DNA of 46,484 bases from Neolewinella lacunae (GTDB lineage: Bacteria; Bacteroidota; Bacteroidia; Chitinophagales; Saprospiraceae). The notes below the pieces were generated by a model. The model had not been told where the DNA came from. It made no database searches and saw nothing but the letters and a program-made list of their open reading frames with translations. Positions 10,501 to 19,383 of this stretch are shown here, piece by piece (within the stretch, counting starts at the first letter, position 1; each line of letters begins with the position of its first letter). The position numbers and the translations under genes were made by a program. The stretch spans positions 1 through 46,484 of the forward strand of contig NZ_JACSIT010000084.1 of the NCBI RefSeq assembly GCF_014349155.1, given 5' to 3'.

Positions 10501-13500
10501 CCCTGGACATTACCCGGGTGGATATTCAGTGCACCAACGGAACCACCTTTACCGTCTCTTTTGACGTAGAATGGGACTTTTTGAACGCACCATCCGACGT
10601 GATCGAGGTTTCGGTCGGCGGTATTGCACAGACGAGCATCAATCCCTCCGCTGCTACGGGCATCCAGTCTTTCGGGCCCATTTCCGTTGCCGGCCCCGCC
10701 TACGATGTACTGCTGAGCGCGGCTTTCCAGGCCACTGCGACCTGTACGGCGACGTCGCTCGTTGACCTCATTGCTTGCACCGACCCTTGCGCAGGCGAGT
10801 TGGGCGGCAACGTCTTCAACGATTTCAATAACGATGGCGCGGACGCAGGTGCAACGGAAGTCGGACAGGGCAATGTCCTGGTAGAAATCTACGAATGCGA
10901 TGGCGCTACACCCGTAGCCACCACTTACACCAACGCCAACGGCGACTGGAGCGTGGACGACAGCGGCTTTACCTACCCCGTGCGCGTCGAATTCTCTACG
11001 CCGTTGCAGGATTACCTCCAGCCCAGCTACGCAGGTGCGGATAATGGTACCGACGTTCAATTCGTGGATGCGCCTTCTTGTGAGGTGGATTATGGGGTGA
11101 TTGATATTTCTCAATACTGTAACGAGAATCCACTTGTTGCCGTAGTGTGTTTTCCCCGGAATACAGATGGCTCCGCTGAACCAATTGTTGTGTTCGTTGA
11201 AACCAATGACGCACGCAATTGGCCTGGCCCTTCAATTGCCGGTGATACCGATGGTCGCTGGGGAATTCCAGCGGGAGCCACGGCTGCCAACTACCCCGCT
11301 GTAGCCGAAGTTTTTGCCACTAAAGTTCAGGTGGAGACCACTTTCGGACTAGATTGGGATGCGGACAACTCCAGGCTTTATACTGGCGCATACATGAGAG
11401 CCTTTGCCTCAATGGGTTCGAACTCGAGTTCTAATGGCTTCGCAGAAGGGGCCATTTACGAAATTCCTATTGACTTGGCCAACAGCACCAGCACATCCGC
11501 GCAGATGTGGTTGGATCTGGAAACCCTTTTGGGAGACGGTATCGCTGGAACCTTTATTGCGGATGCCGTATTTCCAGGGCCGGCGGCCTATGGCGTAAAT
11601 AGTCTTAACCCGAACCAGATTGGATACACTGGTTTGGGCTCGATCAAGGTCTCGAATGATAATAGCGAGCTATACGTGGTCAATTTAGCTACCCGCGAAG
11701 TACTGGTCATCCCAATCGGACCCAACGGCGCTGCTCCCACTACCGCCGCTGAGATTAAACGCTTCCCTTTGCCCACTTCCCAATGCGGTGGCACTTTTCC
11801 TGATGGACGGCCATTGAGTGCTGTATTAGGTCTCGGAGTGCATCCCGAGTCCGGTAGAGTTTACGCCACACTTACCTGTACGGGGCCTACCATCGCTGAC
11901 GTGACGGGGCACGTGTACTCTTTCGATCCTTCTGACGCGACGCCCTCTGCGGCTGATTTCAACCTCGAACTGACTATTCCTCTCAATATTAACCGGCCTG
12001 CCTCCAGCCCCAATTCGAATCGTTTCTGGGGGCAGATCGGCCACCCTTGGGAAACGCTCATTCCGAGTGCAGTATCCTATAATAATGATCCAACAATTGG
12101 TGGTACCGCCTTTAATCCTCTCCCGCGAGAATTGGTATCTCAGCACATTCAGCCCTGGCTCGGTGAAGTGGGTTTCGCCCGGCAAAACGACGGCACCTAC
12201 GCAATGGTCGTTGGGGAGCGCAACCGCTACCATGATGTCATCAATGGTTCCTTCTACGTTGCGGGAGGCGTATTTTTCAGAGCGTGTGGAAGTGAAGGAA
12301 ATTGGTCGCTAGAAAGTGGAGGCAGTTGCGGTAGTGCAACTTCGTCTGTCGCCTACACCATGAGTGGCACTAGGGCCGGTCAGTACGTGAGTGATCAAAA
12401 CCAATTCTTTTACTACGTCGGCCGGGAAGGAACGATGGGGGCCGGGACGGTAGATATTCCTAAAGGTACTTCCGAAATGGTCATTCCTGCCATGGATAAC
12501 CTTTTTAATTCTTCGACCTCTGGATTGAGTTGGTTGAGCACTGTCGATGGTGGGAGGCTGCGTGATGTACGCATACTCGGAGACTTTTCGCCTGGTGGAT
12601 TCAATAACACAAACTTCACTAAGGCCAATAACTGGGGAGCTATAGCCGCACTCTGCGAAAATCCCCCCATCCAAATCGGCAACTACGTTTGGGAGGATGC
12701 CGATGAAGACGGCGTACAGGACGCTTGCGAGGATCCCATAGCCGGCATCCCCGTCTCACTGTACAACAAAGCCACCATGGCTTTCGTGGATGTGCAAACC
12801 ACCGGGGCCAACGGCGAATACTACTTCAGCGACGTTGACCCCAATACGGAGTACGCCATTGTCTTCGGTTACGACTACACCAACATGGCAACCACGGGCC
12901 TCTGGGATGAAACCGCCGGAGAACTGAAAGTGGGTAATATTCCCTACGCATTGACCCAAGCCGATAACGGGGAAGGCAATAGCCAGGATCTCAACGACTC
13001 CGACGCCACGCTGATGGATATGGCGGGCCTGACTGGTTACCCCATCATCAGCTACACCACCGGAACGGAAACCGATCATACGCTGGACGTGGGTCTGGTC
13101 CGGCAACCCAGTATCGAAATTCTCGATCCCTGCCAGTGTTTCGACGTAGAATACGACGCCCCTGAAACTGATCCGCTGGAATTCCTCGATTCCATCAAAG
13201 TAACCGGACCCGCAGGCCAAACCTGGCGGGTTGTGGCCCAGGTTGGTATGGAAGTAGTGGATTCCTTCATGAACCGTCCGATTCCGCTGGATACGGTACT
13301 TCGGGAGATTATGCCTGGAATGTATACCCTGAACTTTGCACATACCAGCCGGAGAGGCTACCAGGTAACGGTGGAGAACAACCTAGGTCAGCAACTGACA
13401 ATCGGCGCCGTTTGCAATAACCCCGCCATTACGGTGACTCCGTTTAATTTGACGCCACTCTGTAACGTAAATACGGACCCCGTTCAGATCGTCAGCTCAG

Positions 13501-16500
13501 CGCGCCTGAACGGCATGGAAGTTCCCGGTACGTTCACTTACGAAATCATTGAGGAACACTACGCAGAGACGGGTACGCCGATCACGGAAATCGACGCCGA
13601 TGCCTACCCCGATGGTACCATCCTGCTGATCCGCGGCCGTTACGTGCCGAGTGATCCCCAATACTGCCCCCATACCTTCGTGTACGAAGTGGAGATACTG
13701 ACTTCCGCTTGCCCCTGCGAAAATATCCAGGACGGTGACGATTTGGGAGGTACGGCCTTCATTGACCAGAACAACGACGGAAGCATGACGGGTGACGCCG
13801 GACAGGAAGGGGTAGTTGTCCGGGTATACGACTGCGACGGTGAACTGGTTTGCACGACCGTAACCAACGAGAACGGAGATTGGAATTGTCAGGACCTCAA
13901 CCCCGGCGAAGATTACCGTGTGGAATTCAGTTTGCCCACGGATGGCAGCCTGGCTAATCTCCAACCGAGCTACGCCGGAACCGATAACGGCACGAATGTT
14001 CAGTTTGTCCAACCAGGAACCTGCGAAGTCGATTACGGGCTGGTGGACGTAGAAGAATACTGTAACGATGCCCGCATACTCTTGCCTTGTTACGAGAATG
14101 GATCGGGAGTAAATAACTCCAATCCCGTGCTTATCCAACTAGGATATGGTGCTACCGGAATGGGAGCAAATGTCTATCCGGTTGATGCGGTAGCTAGTAC
14201 CAACGGTTCTCTCTGGGGGCTTTCCTACAGCAGAAAGCTACAGATGGCCTACACTTCTGCCTTCCTAAAGCGGCAGGTGGGTATTGGTGAACGTGGCTAT
14301 GATGGTATCTACGTGTACGATTATTCCAATTCATCCGTGGGTGCGCTCGTCGGAGGATTCGACTTGGAAGGTGTCGTTCCGGCAAATGGCGGAGCGGCGA
14401 TTTCCTTGGGTACGGTCACCCGCAGCCTGATTCCGAGTGGTTCGGGTACTGGCGACAATGAGTTGTCCGCAGACCGGAACCAAGCGTCACGGGATGCAGA
14501 TGCCTTTGCTAAGGTAGGCAAGATCAGCTTCGGTGATATTGATGTTGATGAGGCAACGAATACGTTGTGGGTAGTTAACCTTAACCAACGTACACTCCTC
14601 TCCATTGATCTCGACCAGGTTACCCCAAGTGCGAACGTGCCCAACACCCTCCCTTCTGCCGCAGTGAATGCCTATAATATTCTGGGCGGTGGTACCGGTC
14701 CTACCATTAGTGGAGCGCCATTGTGTATCAATGGAGAATTACGGCCATTTGCGCTTAAAATTAAGGGCGGTATTGGTTATTTGGGAGCCATATGTGACGC
14801 TTCCGGTTCGGCTACTATTGACGGCCCGGCGGAGCAGACGGCTTACGTTCTCTCTTTTGACGTCAATAACCCGACTTCCTTTACCGAGGTGCTGAGTTTT
14901 GGGCTAAACTATCCTCGCGAAGTATCGTGGCAACCATTTAGTCCCGGACCAGGCTTCGATCCTCTGGAATCTGACCAATGGCAACGGTGGATGGATAGCT
15001 GGAATCCGGCAGAAATCAAAACGGGTATTGGAGGTCTTTTTGACGGGGCTCCACAACCGATCCTGTCCGATATTGAGTTTTTGGAAGACGGAAGTATGGT
15101 TTTAGGGCTGATGGACCGGTTTTCTATGCAGCAAGGTTGGGACAATTTGATTCCTACTTCCGGTTCCAGTCAGCTGGCGCTTGCGGTCAGCCACGGTGAT
15201 ATTCTTTTGGCTTACCATACAGGCCTGGGTTACGTGTTGGAAGGCCCGAACGTGAATGATGTTCCTGCTACTCTTCCCGGAGGCGCAGTCAGTGGTGAAA
15301 AAACCAATGATGGTCCATCCAGAGGCGGCGAATTCTTCTTCGGTGATCGTTACGTTGGCTCAGATGCAACCCACCCGGAAACAGCAATGGGGGGGCTGGC
15401 GGTACTCCCAGGAAGTAATGAGGTGACTGCTGTATCGTTTGATCCGTTTGCTTTTAACAGCATGGGCGTGCGTTGGCTGAGTACCGCAACTGGTGCCCAG
15501 ACCCGTGCTTACCAGATATTGGCCGGGGGCAGAGCTGCCTTTGGCAAAGGTTCCGCACTGGGAGATGTTGAGTTGATTTGCGACCCGGCACCGATTCAAA
15601 TCGGCAACTACGTTTGGATCGACACCGACGAAGACGGCGTCCAGGACCCCTGCGAAACACCGGTTGCGGGCATACCCGTTTCTTTGTATAACAAGGACAC
15701 GGACACGTTCGTGGATGTCCAGACCACTGGCGTAAACGGCGAATACTACTTCAACGATGTTGACCCCAATACCAACTACGCCATTGTTTTTGGGTACGAC
15801 CATACTTCAACGGTTACGGACCTGCTGTGGGATCCTGTGAATATGGAAATCCTCATTGACGGATTGCCCTACGGCCTCACCGCAGCGGACACCGGAGAAG
15901 GCAACAGTCCGGATCTCAACGACTCCGACGCCAGCCTCATGGACATGGCCGGGCTCACCCAGTACCCCATCATCAGCTACACCACCGGCACGGAAACGGA
16001 TCACACGCTGGACGCAGGCCTGATCTCGCTGTGTATCCCGCCCTCGGCAACCTTCGTCCCCATCCCCGGAGACTGCAACGGAATTATCATCAATAACAAC
16101 GGCCGCATTGTCCTCACTACCACTACCGACGCGGATAAATATGGCGTCAGCGCACCCGGTGCCGCCACCTATGATGGCCCCGATTACGACGCTGCCCCCG
16201 CTATCCCCGTTCTCTACGCCGATATCGTGACCAACGTGCCGAACGCTGGCGAAACCTACATCGTCCGGATCTTCAATGGCGACAATGGCTGCTTTACCGA
16301 CTACCCCGTTGTAGTGCCGGTAGCCAATTGCCCCATCGACCCGCAGGGCTTTATCTACTGCGAAGAAACCGGCGAAATCATCACCGGCGGCAGCATCAGC
16401 GTTAGTGGTCCCGGAACCTTCGTCATTACGCTTGACGGATCCACGGGAGAATACCAGTTCTTTACAGATGGTACGCCCGGGATCTACACCATCACTTATA

Positions 16501-18050
16501 CGCCGCCCGCTGGCTATACGCTCAGTGCCAACCGTTTACCCGCAGGTGTGCTGGATCCAACCGGACAACCAGACCCCTTCCTCGTAGGTGCAAGCAGCGC
16601 CGATGGCCTGGTCCTCGATGATTTCACTGCCGGCGCGAACCCTTTCTACCTGGAAATCAACTTCGCTCCGGGAGACCCCGAGGTATTCACCAACAACATC
16701 CCCCTTCAGGGCTGTTCCGTAACCCTGGGCAGTACGGTGTTTGAAGATGCCGAAAACAACGGCGTTCAGGACGCCACCGACAGTGGTATTGCCGGTGTGC
16801 TGGTACAACTCTTCAGTCCTGGTCCCGACGGTATGGTCGGTGGTGGCGACGATGTGGAAATCAACGTGGGCCCCGACGGCATCCGCGGCACGGCCGACGA
16901 TGCTCCCGGCGGAATGCCTACCGATGCCAACGGCGACTACTTCTTCCAGGGGCTTGCAGCGGGTGATTACTACGTACAGATTGGTGCGGCCAACTTCGGC
17001 CCGGCCGGTACCCTGGAACTGATTCCTTCCTCCTCCAACACCACCAGCGGCACCTTCGCTGGCGAGACGGACCCCGATGATAACGTGGACAACGACGACG
17101 AAGGCACCCAGCCCGGTGGCGGAGGCACGGTAGTTACCTCCGGCATCATCACCCTGAGCGCCAACGCGGAACCCACGGATGCCACCAGCGAAACGGCCCA
17201 GGGCAATACCCAGGACAATACCACGGGCAACACCGACGACGACAATGGCAACATGACCCTCGACTTCGGTTTCTTCGCCCCGGTAGCCGTGGGAGACTAC
17301 GCCTTTGTAGACCTGGATATGGACGGCACCCAATCCGCCGGAGACGAGGTCCTGCCAGGGGTAGTCGTTACCCTCTACGACAGTGAAACGATGCTGCCCT
17401 ACGCCGGCACCGACGTCAATGGCAACCCCATCACCCCGCTCACGACTGACGCCAACGGACTGTACCTTTTCAGCAACTTGCCGCCAGACGATTACTACGT
17501 CGTGTTCAACATCGCCGGAATCGATAATGCCGATCTCTACGACTTTGCCATGCCCAACGTTGGCGGCGATGATGCCCTGGATTCGGACGCAGCCCCGCTG
17601 AATGCCTCCGACGACACCGCCCCGAGCGGCCAAACCGGCTTCCTCAGTTCAGGAGAGGAAGATCTGACCCTCGACGCAGGGGTAACCTGTGCCATCACCG
17701 TAGAGGTATCCGATCCGTTTACCATCTGTTCCACCCAGCCGATCGACCTGTTGGCCGGGGCATCCGTTGCACCAGCCCGTCTGGGCGGGGCATGGAGCAC
17801 CCCCGACGGTACGGGAACCTTCACCGACGCCAGTGGAACGCCGCTGACGGCACCCTACGCGCTGGGCACCGCCGCCAGGTACCTGCCCAGTGCCGCCGAT
17901 GCCCGCCGTGGTTTCGTAACCCTGACCCTGACGAGTGGAGATCCTGGCCTGTTGGTGCCCCCCAGCAGCTGCGATCCCGTCAGTGCCAGCGTTCAAATCG
18001 AAATCCTGAAGGTGGACTGTGGTTCCTTCTTCTGGAATGGAATGGATTAG
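7587..18050 (+). CDS. Giant modular surface protein with SdrD-B-like domains and three propeller-like modules
   Basis: This is a 3487-aa exported protein of unknown function. A basic n-region and hydrophobic stretch (residues 13-31) end in GYGQA, a plausible signal peptidase site. An SdrD-B-like domain (63-165) is followed by three long modules. Each begins with a ~500-residue propeller-like region (168-718, 1182-1690, 2175-2665) holding recurrent GDIL/ALGDVE and EFFFGDRY-like motifs. Each then has an IGNYVW-DEDGVQD SdrD-B domain (721-871, 1695-1842, 2668-2816). The first two modules add Cys-containing Ig-like segments and a second B-like domain ending CEVDYG (1069-1179, 2053-2166). The tail has two more SdrD-B domains (3045-3240, 3240-3380) rich in Asp/Asn, which in this family bind calcium. 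The protein ends in KVDCGSFFWNGMD, and I see no type A or type B T9SS sorting domain. It probably shares a transcript with the M14 gene. An adhesin or surface-scaffold role is inferred only. Confidence 0.9.
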   Translation: MKKIQPSLRPNRSVYLSLFGAGLALALVLGYGQAKNLLAHLLPGGGPDGPTAVQDGASLAFGPNDLMVSVFDDYNSDGTDNGAGEPGISGLTVTAYDAANTPTVFTDSGDGNYLFTPGNANVYRVEITGIDDAFEPSVAGATTTFFMARGQTVAVGLHVPDEYYPGTGVFLTTPCYVDGASNGPNSGGDVLVVVPASGLTTGVGNRTPTEYFVANHNEIGATFGVAYARQAQTLFAAAFTKRHTAFGPGGTGAIYRVGLTSATAPVTAAAPTTFINLNTLFGANTAGANPHPNTADFDRDPLAYDAVGKVGLGGLAFTEENNTLWTINLADRRLYEMPLGGTRSNPTAPSAAAISRWPATGSLVDLPGLPGTPAERAINVRPFAVKAHRGEIYIGVVYTGESTVVLNGANTLVTNTGDRTVMRGYVYKFDPTTDVFTQVLSFPFNYIRGQAIDFCSNNAQAEFFPWAPVYDKNTFQTAVMGNSAVSGSLPPERAYPQPWITDLEFDENGKLLIGVRDRFADQHGFNKLPPTTATADPNLRFSADGAGDILVASPAVSGNGTYVLENNSGNGVGGEPFGPTTGINKQEGPGNGEFFFDDRYRPADATPDGPTRPNCSLDVNDMDPILEPTREQGHDEVSLGGLFQYNGTLNLLLSVYDPINAFDDFNQAGFMSLSTINGSRQGAALVYASLDFNAGTPDNPATFGKGNGLGDVEGVAPAAPLEIGNRVWLDVNNDGIQNPGENGINGVRVELFKDIGGVMTKVAETTTAASATQGDGAFRFSSSPAQTWSNGQTRVLPDMNYEVRVSLANLQSVNGNIIAFATANAGGNATNNNKTDLSDSDANTSGVIAVRTGQPGDNNHTLDIGAVACNIAIASASPGTCVPATNTYTLDVEVTYANIPSGEMIVITTSNGANQSFTPAAASGTETFTLTGLASDGVADIDVTATYSTSTVCTATLADAYDAPADCTPVCSLDITRVDIQCTNGTTFTVSFDVEWDFLNAPSDVIEVSVGGIAQTSINPSAATGIQSFGPISVAGPAYDVLLSAAFQATATCTATSLVDLIACTDPCAGELGGNVFNDFNNDGADAGATEVGQGNVLVEIYECDGATPVATTYTNANGDWSVDDSGFTYPVRVEFSTPLQDYLQPSYAGADNGTDVQFVDAPSCEVDYGVIDISQYCNENPLVAVVCFPRNTDGSAEPIVVFVETNDARNWPGPSIAGDTDGRWGIPAGATAANYPAVAEVFATKVQVETTFGLDWDADNSRLYTGAYMRAFASMGSNSSSNGFAEGAIYEIPIDLANSTSTSAQMWLDLETLLGDGIAGTFIADAVFPGPAAYGVNSLNPNQIGYTGLGSIKVSNDNSELYVVNLATREVLVIPIGPNGAAPTTAAEIKRFPLPTSQCGGTFPDGRPLSAVLGLGVHPESGRVYATLTCTGPTIADVTGHVYSFDPSDATPSAADFNLELTIPLNINRPASSPNSNRFWGQIGHPWETLIPSAVSYNNDPTIGGTAFNPLPRELVSQHIQPWLGEVGFARQNDGTYAMVVGERNRYHDVINGSFYVAGGVFFRACGSEGNWSLESGGSCGSATSSVAYTMSGTRAGQYVSDQNQFFYYVGREGTMGAGTVDIPKGTSEMVIPAMDNLFNSSTSGLSWLSTVDGGRLRDVRILGDFSPGGFNNTNFTKANNWGAIAALCENPPIQIGNYVWEDADEDGVQDACEDPIAGIPVSLYNKATMAFVDVQTTGANGEYYFSDVDPNTEYAIVFGYDYTNMATTGLWDETAGELKVGNIPYALTQADNGEGNSQDLNDSDATLMDMAGLTGYPIISYTTGTETDHTLDVGLVRQPSIEILDPCQCFDVEYDAPETDPLEFLDSIKVTGPAGQTWRVVAQVGMEVVDSFMNRPIPLDTVLREIMPGMYTLNFAHTSRRGYQVTVENNLGQQLTIGAVCNNPAITVTPFNLTPLCNVNTDPVQIVSSARLNGMEVPGTFTYEIIEEHYAETGTPITEIDADAYPDGTILLIRGRYVPSDPQYCPHTFVYEVEILTSACPCENIQDGDDLGGTAFIDQNNDGSMTGDAGQEGVVVRVYDCDGELVCTTVTNENGDWNCQDLNPGEDYRVEFSLPTDGSLANLQPSYAGTDNGTNVQFVQPGTCEVDYGLVDVEEYCNDARILLPCYENGSGVNNSNPVLIQLGYGATGMGANVYPVDAVASTNGSLWGLSYSRKLQMAYTSAFLKRQVGIGERGYDGIYVYDYSNSSVGALVGGFDLEGVVPANGGAAISLGTVTRSLIPSGSGTGDNELSADRNQASRDADAFAKVGKISFGDIDVDEATNTLWVVNLNQRTLLSIDLDQVTPSANVPNTLPSAAVNAYNILGGGTGPTISGAPLCINGELRPFALKIKGGIGYLGAICDASGSATIDGPAEQTAYVLSFDVNNPTSFTEVLSFGLNYPREVSWQPFSPGPGFDPLESDQWQRWMDSWNPAEIKTGIGGLFDGAPQPILSDIEFLEDGSMVLGLMDRFSMQQGWDNLIPTSGSSQLALAVSHGDILLAYHTGLGYVLEGPNVNDVPATLPGGAVSGEKTNDGPSRGGEFFFGDRYVGSDATHPETAMGGLAVLPGSNEVTAVSFDPFAFNSMGVRWLSTATGAQTRAYQILAGGRAAFGKGSALGDVELICDPAPIQIGNYVWIDTDEDGVQDPCETPVAGIPVSLYNKDTDTFVDVQTTGVNGEYYFNDVDPNTNYAIVFGYDHTSTVTDLLWDPVNMEILIDGLPYGLTAADTGEGNSPDLNDSDASLMDMAGLTQYPIISYTTGTETDHTLDAGLISLCIPPSATFVPIPGDCNGIIINNNGRIVLTTTTDADKYGVSAPGAATYDGPDYDAAPAIPVLYADIVTNVPNAGETYIVRIFNGDNGCFTDYPVVVPVANCPIDPQGFIYCEETGEIITGGSISVSGPGTFVITLDGSTGEYQFFTDGTPGIYTITYTPPAGYTLSANRLPAGVLDPTGQPDPFLVGASSADGLVLDDFTAGANPFYLEINFAPGDPEVFTNNIPLQGCSVTLGSTVFEDAENNGVQDATDSGIAGVLVQLFSPGPDGMVGGGDDVEINVGPDGIRGTADDAPGGMPTDANGDYFFQGLAAGDYYVQIGAANFGPAGTLELIPSSSNTTSGTFAGETDPDDNVDNDDEGTQPGGGGTVVTSGIITLSANAEPTDATSETAQGNTQDNTTGNTDDDNGNMTLDFGFFAPVAVGDYAFVDLDMDGTQSAGDEVLPGVVVTLYDSETMLPYAGTDVNGNPITPLTTDANGLYLFSNLPPDDYYVVFNIAGIDNADLYDFAMPNVGGDDALDSDAAPLNASDDTAPSGQTGFLSSGEEDLTLDAGVTCAITVEVSDPFTICSTQPIDLLAGASVAPARLGGAWSTPDGTGTFTDASGTPLTAPYALGTAARYLPSAADARRGFVTLTLTSGDPGLLVPPSSCDPVSASVQIEILKVDCGSFFWNGMD

Positions 18051-18064
18051 GGCGCTTCGCTTGA

Positions 18065-18136
18065 ATTTTGAACCACTAAGAACACCAAGAGGGACTAAGG
18101 AATCTTCCCCTCTTAGCGTTCTTGGTGGTTCAAAAT
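18065..18136. terminator. Large imperfect hairpin just after the giant gene
   Basis: The arms 18065-18090 and 18111-18136 pair over 26 positions with three mismatches and enclose a 20-nt loop. The arms are built from the aaccactaagaacacc word that recurs in this region. The hairpin lies 15 bp after the stop codon. It has no clear T run on the plus strand, so it may act as an mRNA 3' stabiliser or processing site rather than a classical terminator. Confidence 0.45.
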
Positions 18137-18365
18137 CTTAGGGTGTCTTAGTGGACTTAGTGTTCTTAGTGGTTCAAAAAAACCTGCGCAGCAGTTCCTT
18201 CCCCATTTGTCTTTGCACCTCTTCGTGTTCTTAGTGGTTGAAAATACCTGCGTAGCAGGCACAAAAGCTTAATGGTTCAAAAAAAGCTGCGCAGCAGCCT
18301 CAAACCTTAGTGTGTCTTAGTGGACTAAGTGTCCTTAGTGGTTCAAAAAAGCTGCGCAGCAGCCC
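18065..18365. repeat. CACTAAG/CTTAGTG short-period repeat cluster with ctgcgcagcag blocks
   Basis: The 573-bp gap after the giant gene is filled by imperfect repeats of a unit like ttcttagtggttcaaaa. Three units are followed by ctgcgcagcag and one by the variant ctgcgtagcagg (around 18184, 18246, 18289, 18350). gctgcgcagc is a perfect palindrome. The same aaccactaagggcactaag word is found at 23144-23180 and 23267-23303. There are no spacers of constant length and no conserved long repeat, so this is not a CRISPR array. Confidence 0.7.
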
Positions 18366-18450
18366 AGTTAAACAAAGAAATTTAATTTAATGCATTGTTT
18401 TTCAAGTACTTAACCTTTCTATTTTCAGGCAAAACCTGAGGAACATTCCC

Positions 18451-18488
18451 GTAACCCTGGCCCGAATTGGTTAGGGTTACTTTTTTTT
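18451..18488 (+). terminator. Rho-independent terminator
   Basis: The arms gtaaccct (18451-18458) and agggttac (18473-18480) are perfectly complementary and are followed directly by eight T (18481-18488). It lies 400 bp beyond the stop of the giant gene and is the first canonical plus-strand terminator after it. Confidence 0.75.
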
Positions 18489-18623
18489 GCAACGGCTTTT
18501 GCCACCGTTCAGCGGAAAGCCAATTCAATTGATATGTAATAAAAATAAATTCGTCACTGACTGGCTTTGCCGGGCAGGCCAGGGGGATAGGGCGCAACTT
18601 TGTGCCAGTAATCCCAAAGTCTC

Positions 18624-19157
18624 ATGTTCATATTTCCCGTTTATCTCAGTATTGCGTCTGTTTTTCTCCTGGTGGGTCTGGTTGCAGACCAGGCCCACCG
18701 TGGAGGAAGACGTCGCAGCCCGGGCCCCACTGGCGTAGTGCACCGGGTAATGTTGTGGATTGATTACGCCATTGTGATTGTCTGCCAGATCCTGGTAGTG
18801 GTGGCTTATGCGCTGCAGGTGGACTTTCTGCAGCTGCTCCACTGGCCGGAAACTACGGCGGCGTGGCTGGCGGCGGCGCTGCTGTTTGCGGCTTGCTTCC
18901 TCGGTAAGCAGTATGTGCTGAAGGCGCTGGCGCGTACGTCGCTGCGGACGTGCAGCGGGGGGCTGGCCAGTCCGGGTGGAACCGCCTTACCGCTTTGCGA
19001 CGTGCTTTTCTTTTTCCCTCTTGCCGTGCTGGGCATTCCTACGGTAGTATACGTTCTGGGCAAAGCGATCACGCTGTTGCTCCCCGTAGTGATCAGTAGC
19101 CCAGCGGTGGAAGTGGCGCGCGAAACCGTCGCTTCCGGTCGGCAGCGCTACGCTTAG
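18624..19157 (+). CDS. Hypothetical integral membrane protein (about 4 TM segments)
   Basis: This is a 177-aa protein of a family I do not recognise. Hydrophobic segments at about residues 3-21, 42-64, 79-97 and 123-158 (the last long enough for two passes) suggest four or five membrane spans. A short basic loop (26-32, GGRRRS) follows the first segment and a Cys-containing loop lies at 105-125. It has no catalytic motifs. The upstream sequence gcaactttg (18595-18603) resembles the 3' half of a Bacteroidota -7 box. The gene is convergent with the SNF2 helicase gene. Its last codons lie in a 19-bp sequence that is duplicated at the end of the helicase gene, on the far side of a repeat element. 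Coding status rests on the clean hydrophobic pattern and the isolated position. Confidence 0.65.
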   Translation: MFIFPVYLSIASVFLLVGLVADQAHRGGRRRSPGPTGVVHRVMLWIDYAIVIVCQILVVVAYALQVDFLQLLHWPETTAAWLAAALLFAACFLGKQYVLKALARTSLRTCSGGLASPGGTALPLCDVLFFFPLAVLGIPTVVYVLGKAITLLLPVVISSPAVEVARETVASGRQRYA

Positions 19158-19163
19158 CCTTAG

Positions 19164-19376
19164 GCTGTTTAATTAGCTAGGCCGCAGCCATCCTCACTTT
19201 GGTCCATTCGTTGGGGGCTCAACCCCAGATCAACCGGGGGAGGCTCAAGCGCTTACCAGGTCGAGACCCTCTGGGTCGTAGGAGAATACGCCACTGTGCC
19301 TAGCTCGATCGACCCAGAGGGTCTCAACCTAGGCAGTCTAACGCGCGTACGGGCTCACCCCAATTAATTAGACAGC
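19164..19376. mobile_element. Symmetrical 213-bp repeat element (MITE/REPIN-like) flanked by direct repeats
   Basis: The ends gctgtttaatta (19164-19175) and taattagacagc (19365-19376) are inverted repeats (11 of 12). In the middle, gagaccctctgggtcg (19263-19278) and its exact complement (19310-19325) form 16-bp arms around a 31-nt loop. A related half-element lies at 1-86. The 19-bp sequence cagcgctacgcttagcctt occurs directly repeated at 19143-19161 and 19373-19391, just outside or overlapping the ends. There is no coding capacity. It sits between two convergent genes. Confidence 0.7.
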
Positions 19377-19383
19377 GCTACGC

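Noticed and set aside
18065..18365. Possible CRISPR array
   Set aside because: Repeat units vary in length and sequence and there are no uniform unique spacers or nearby cas genes.
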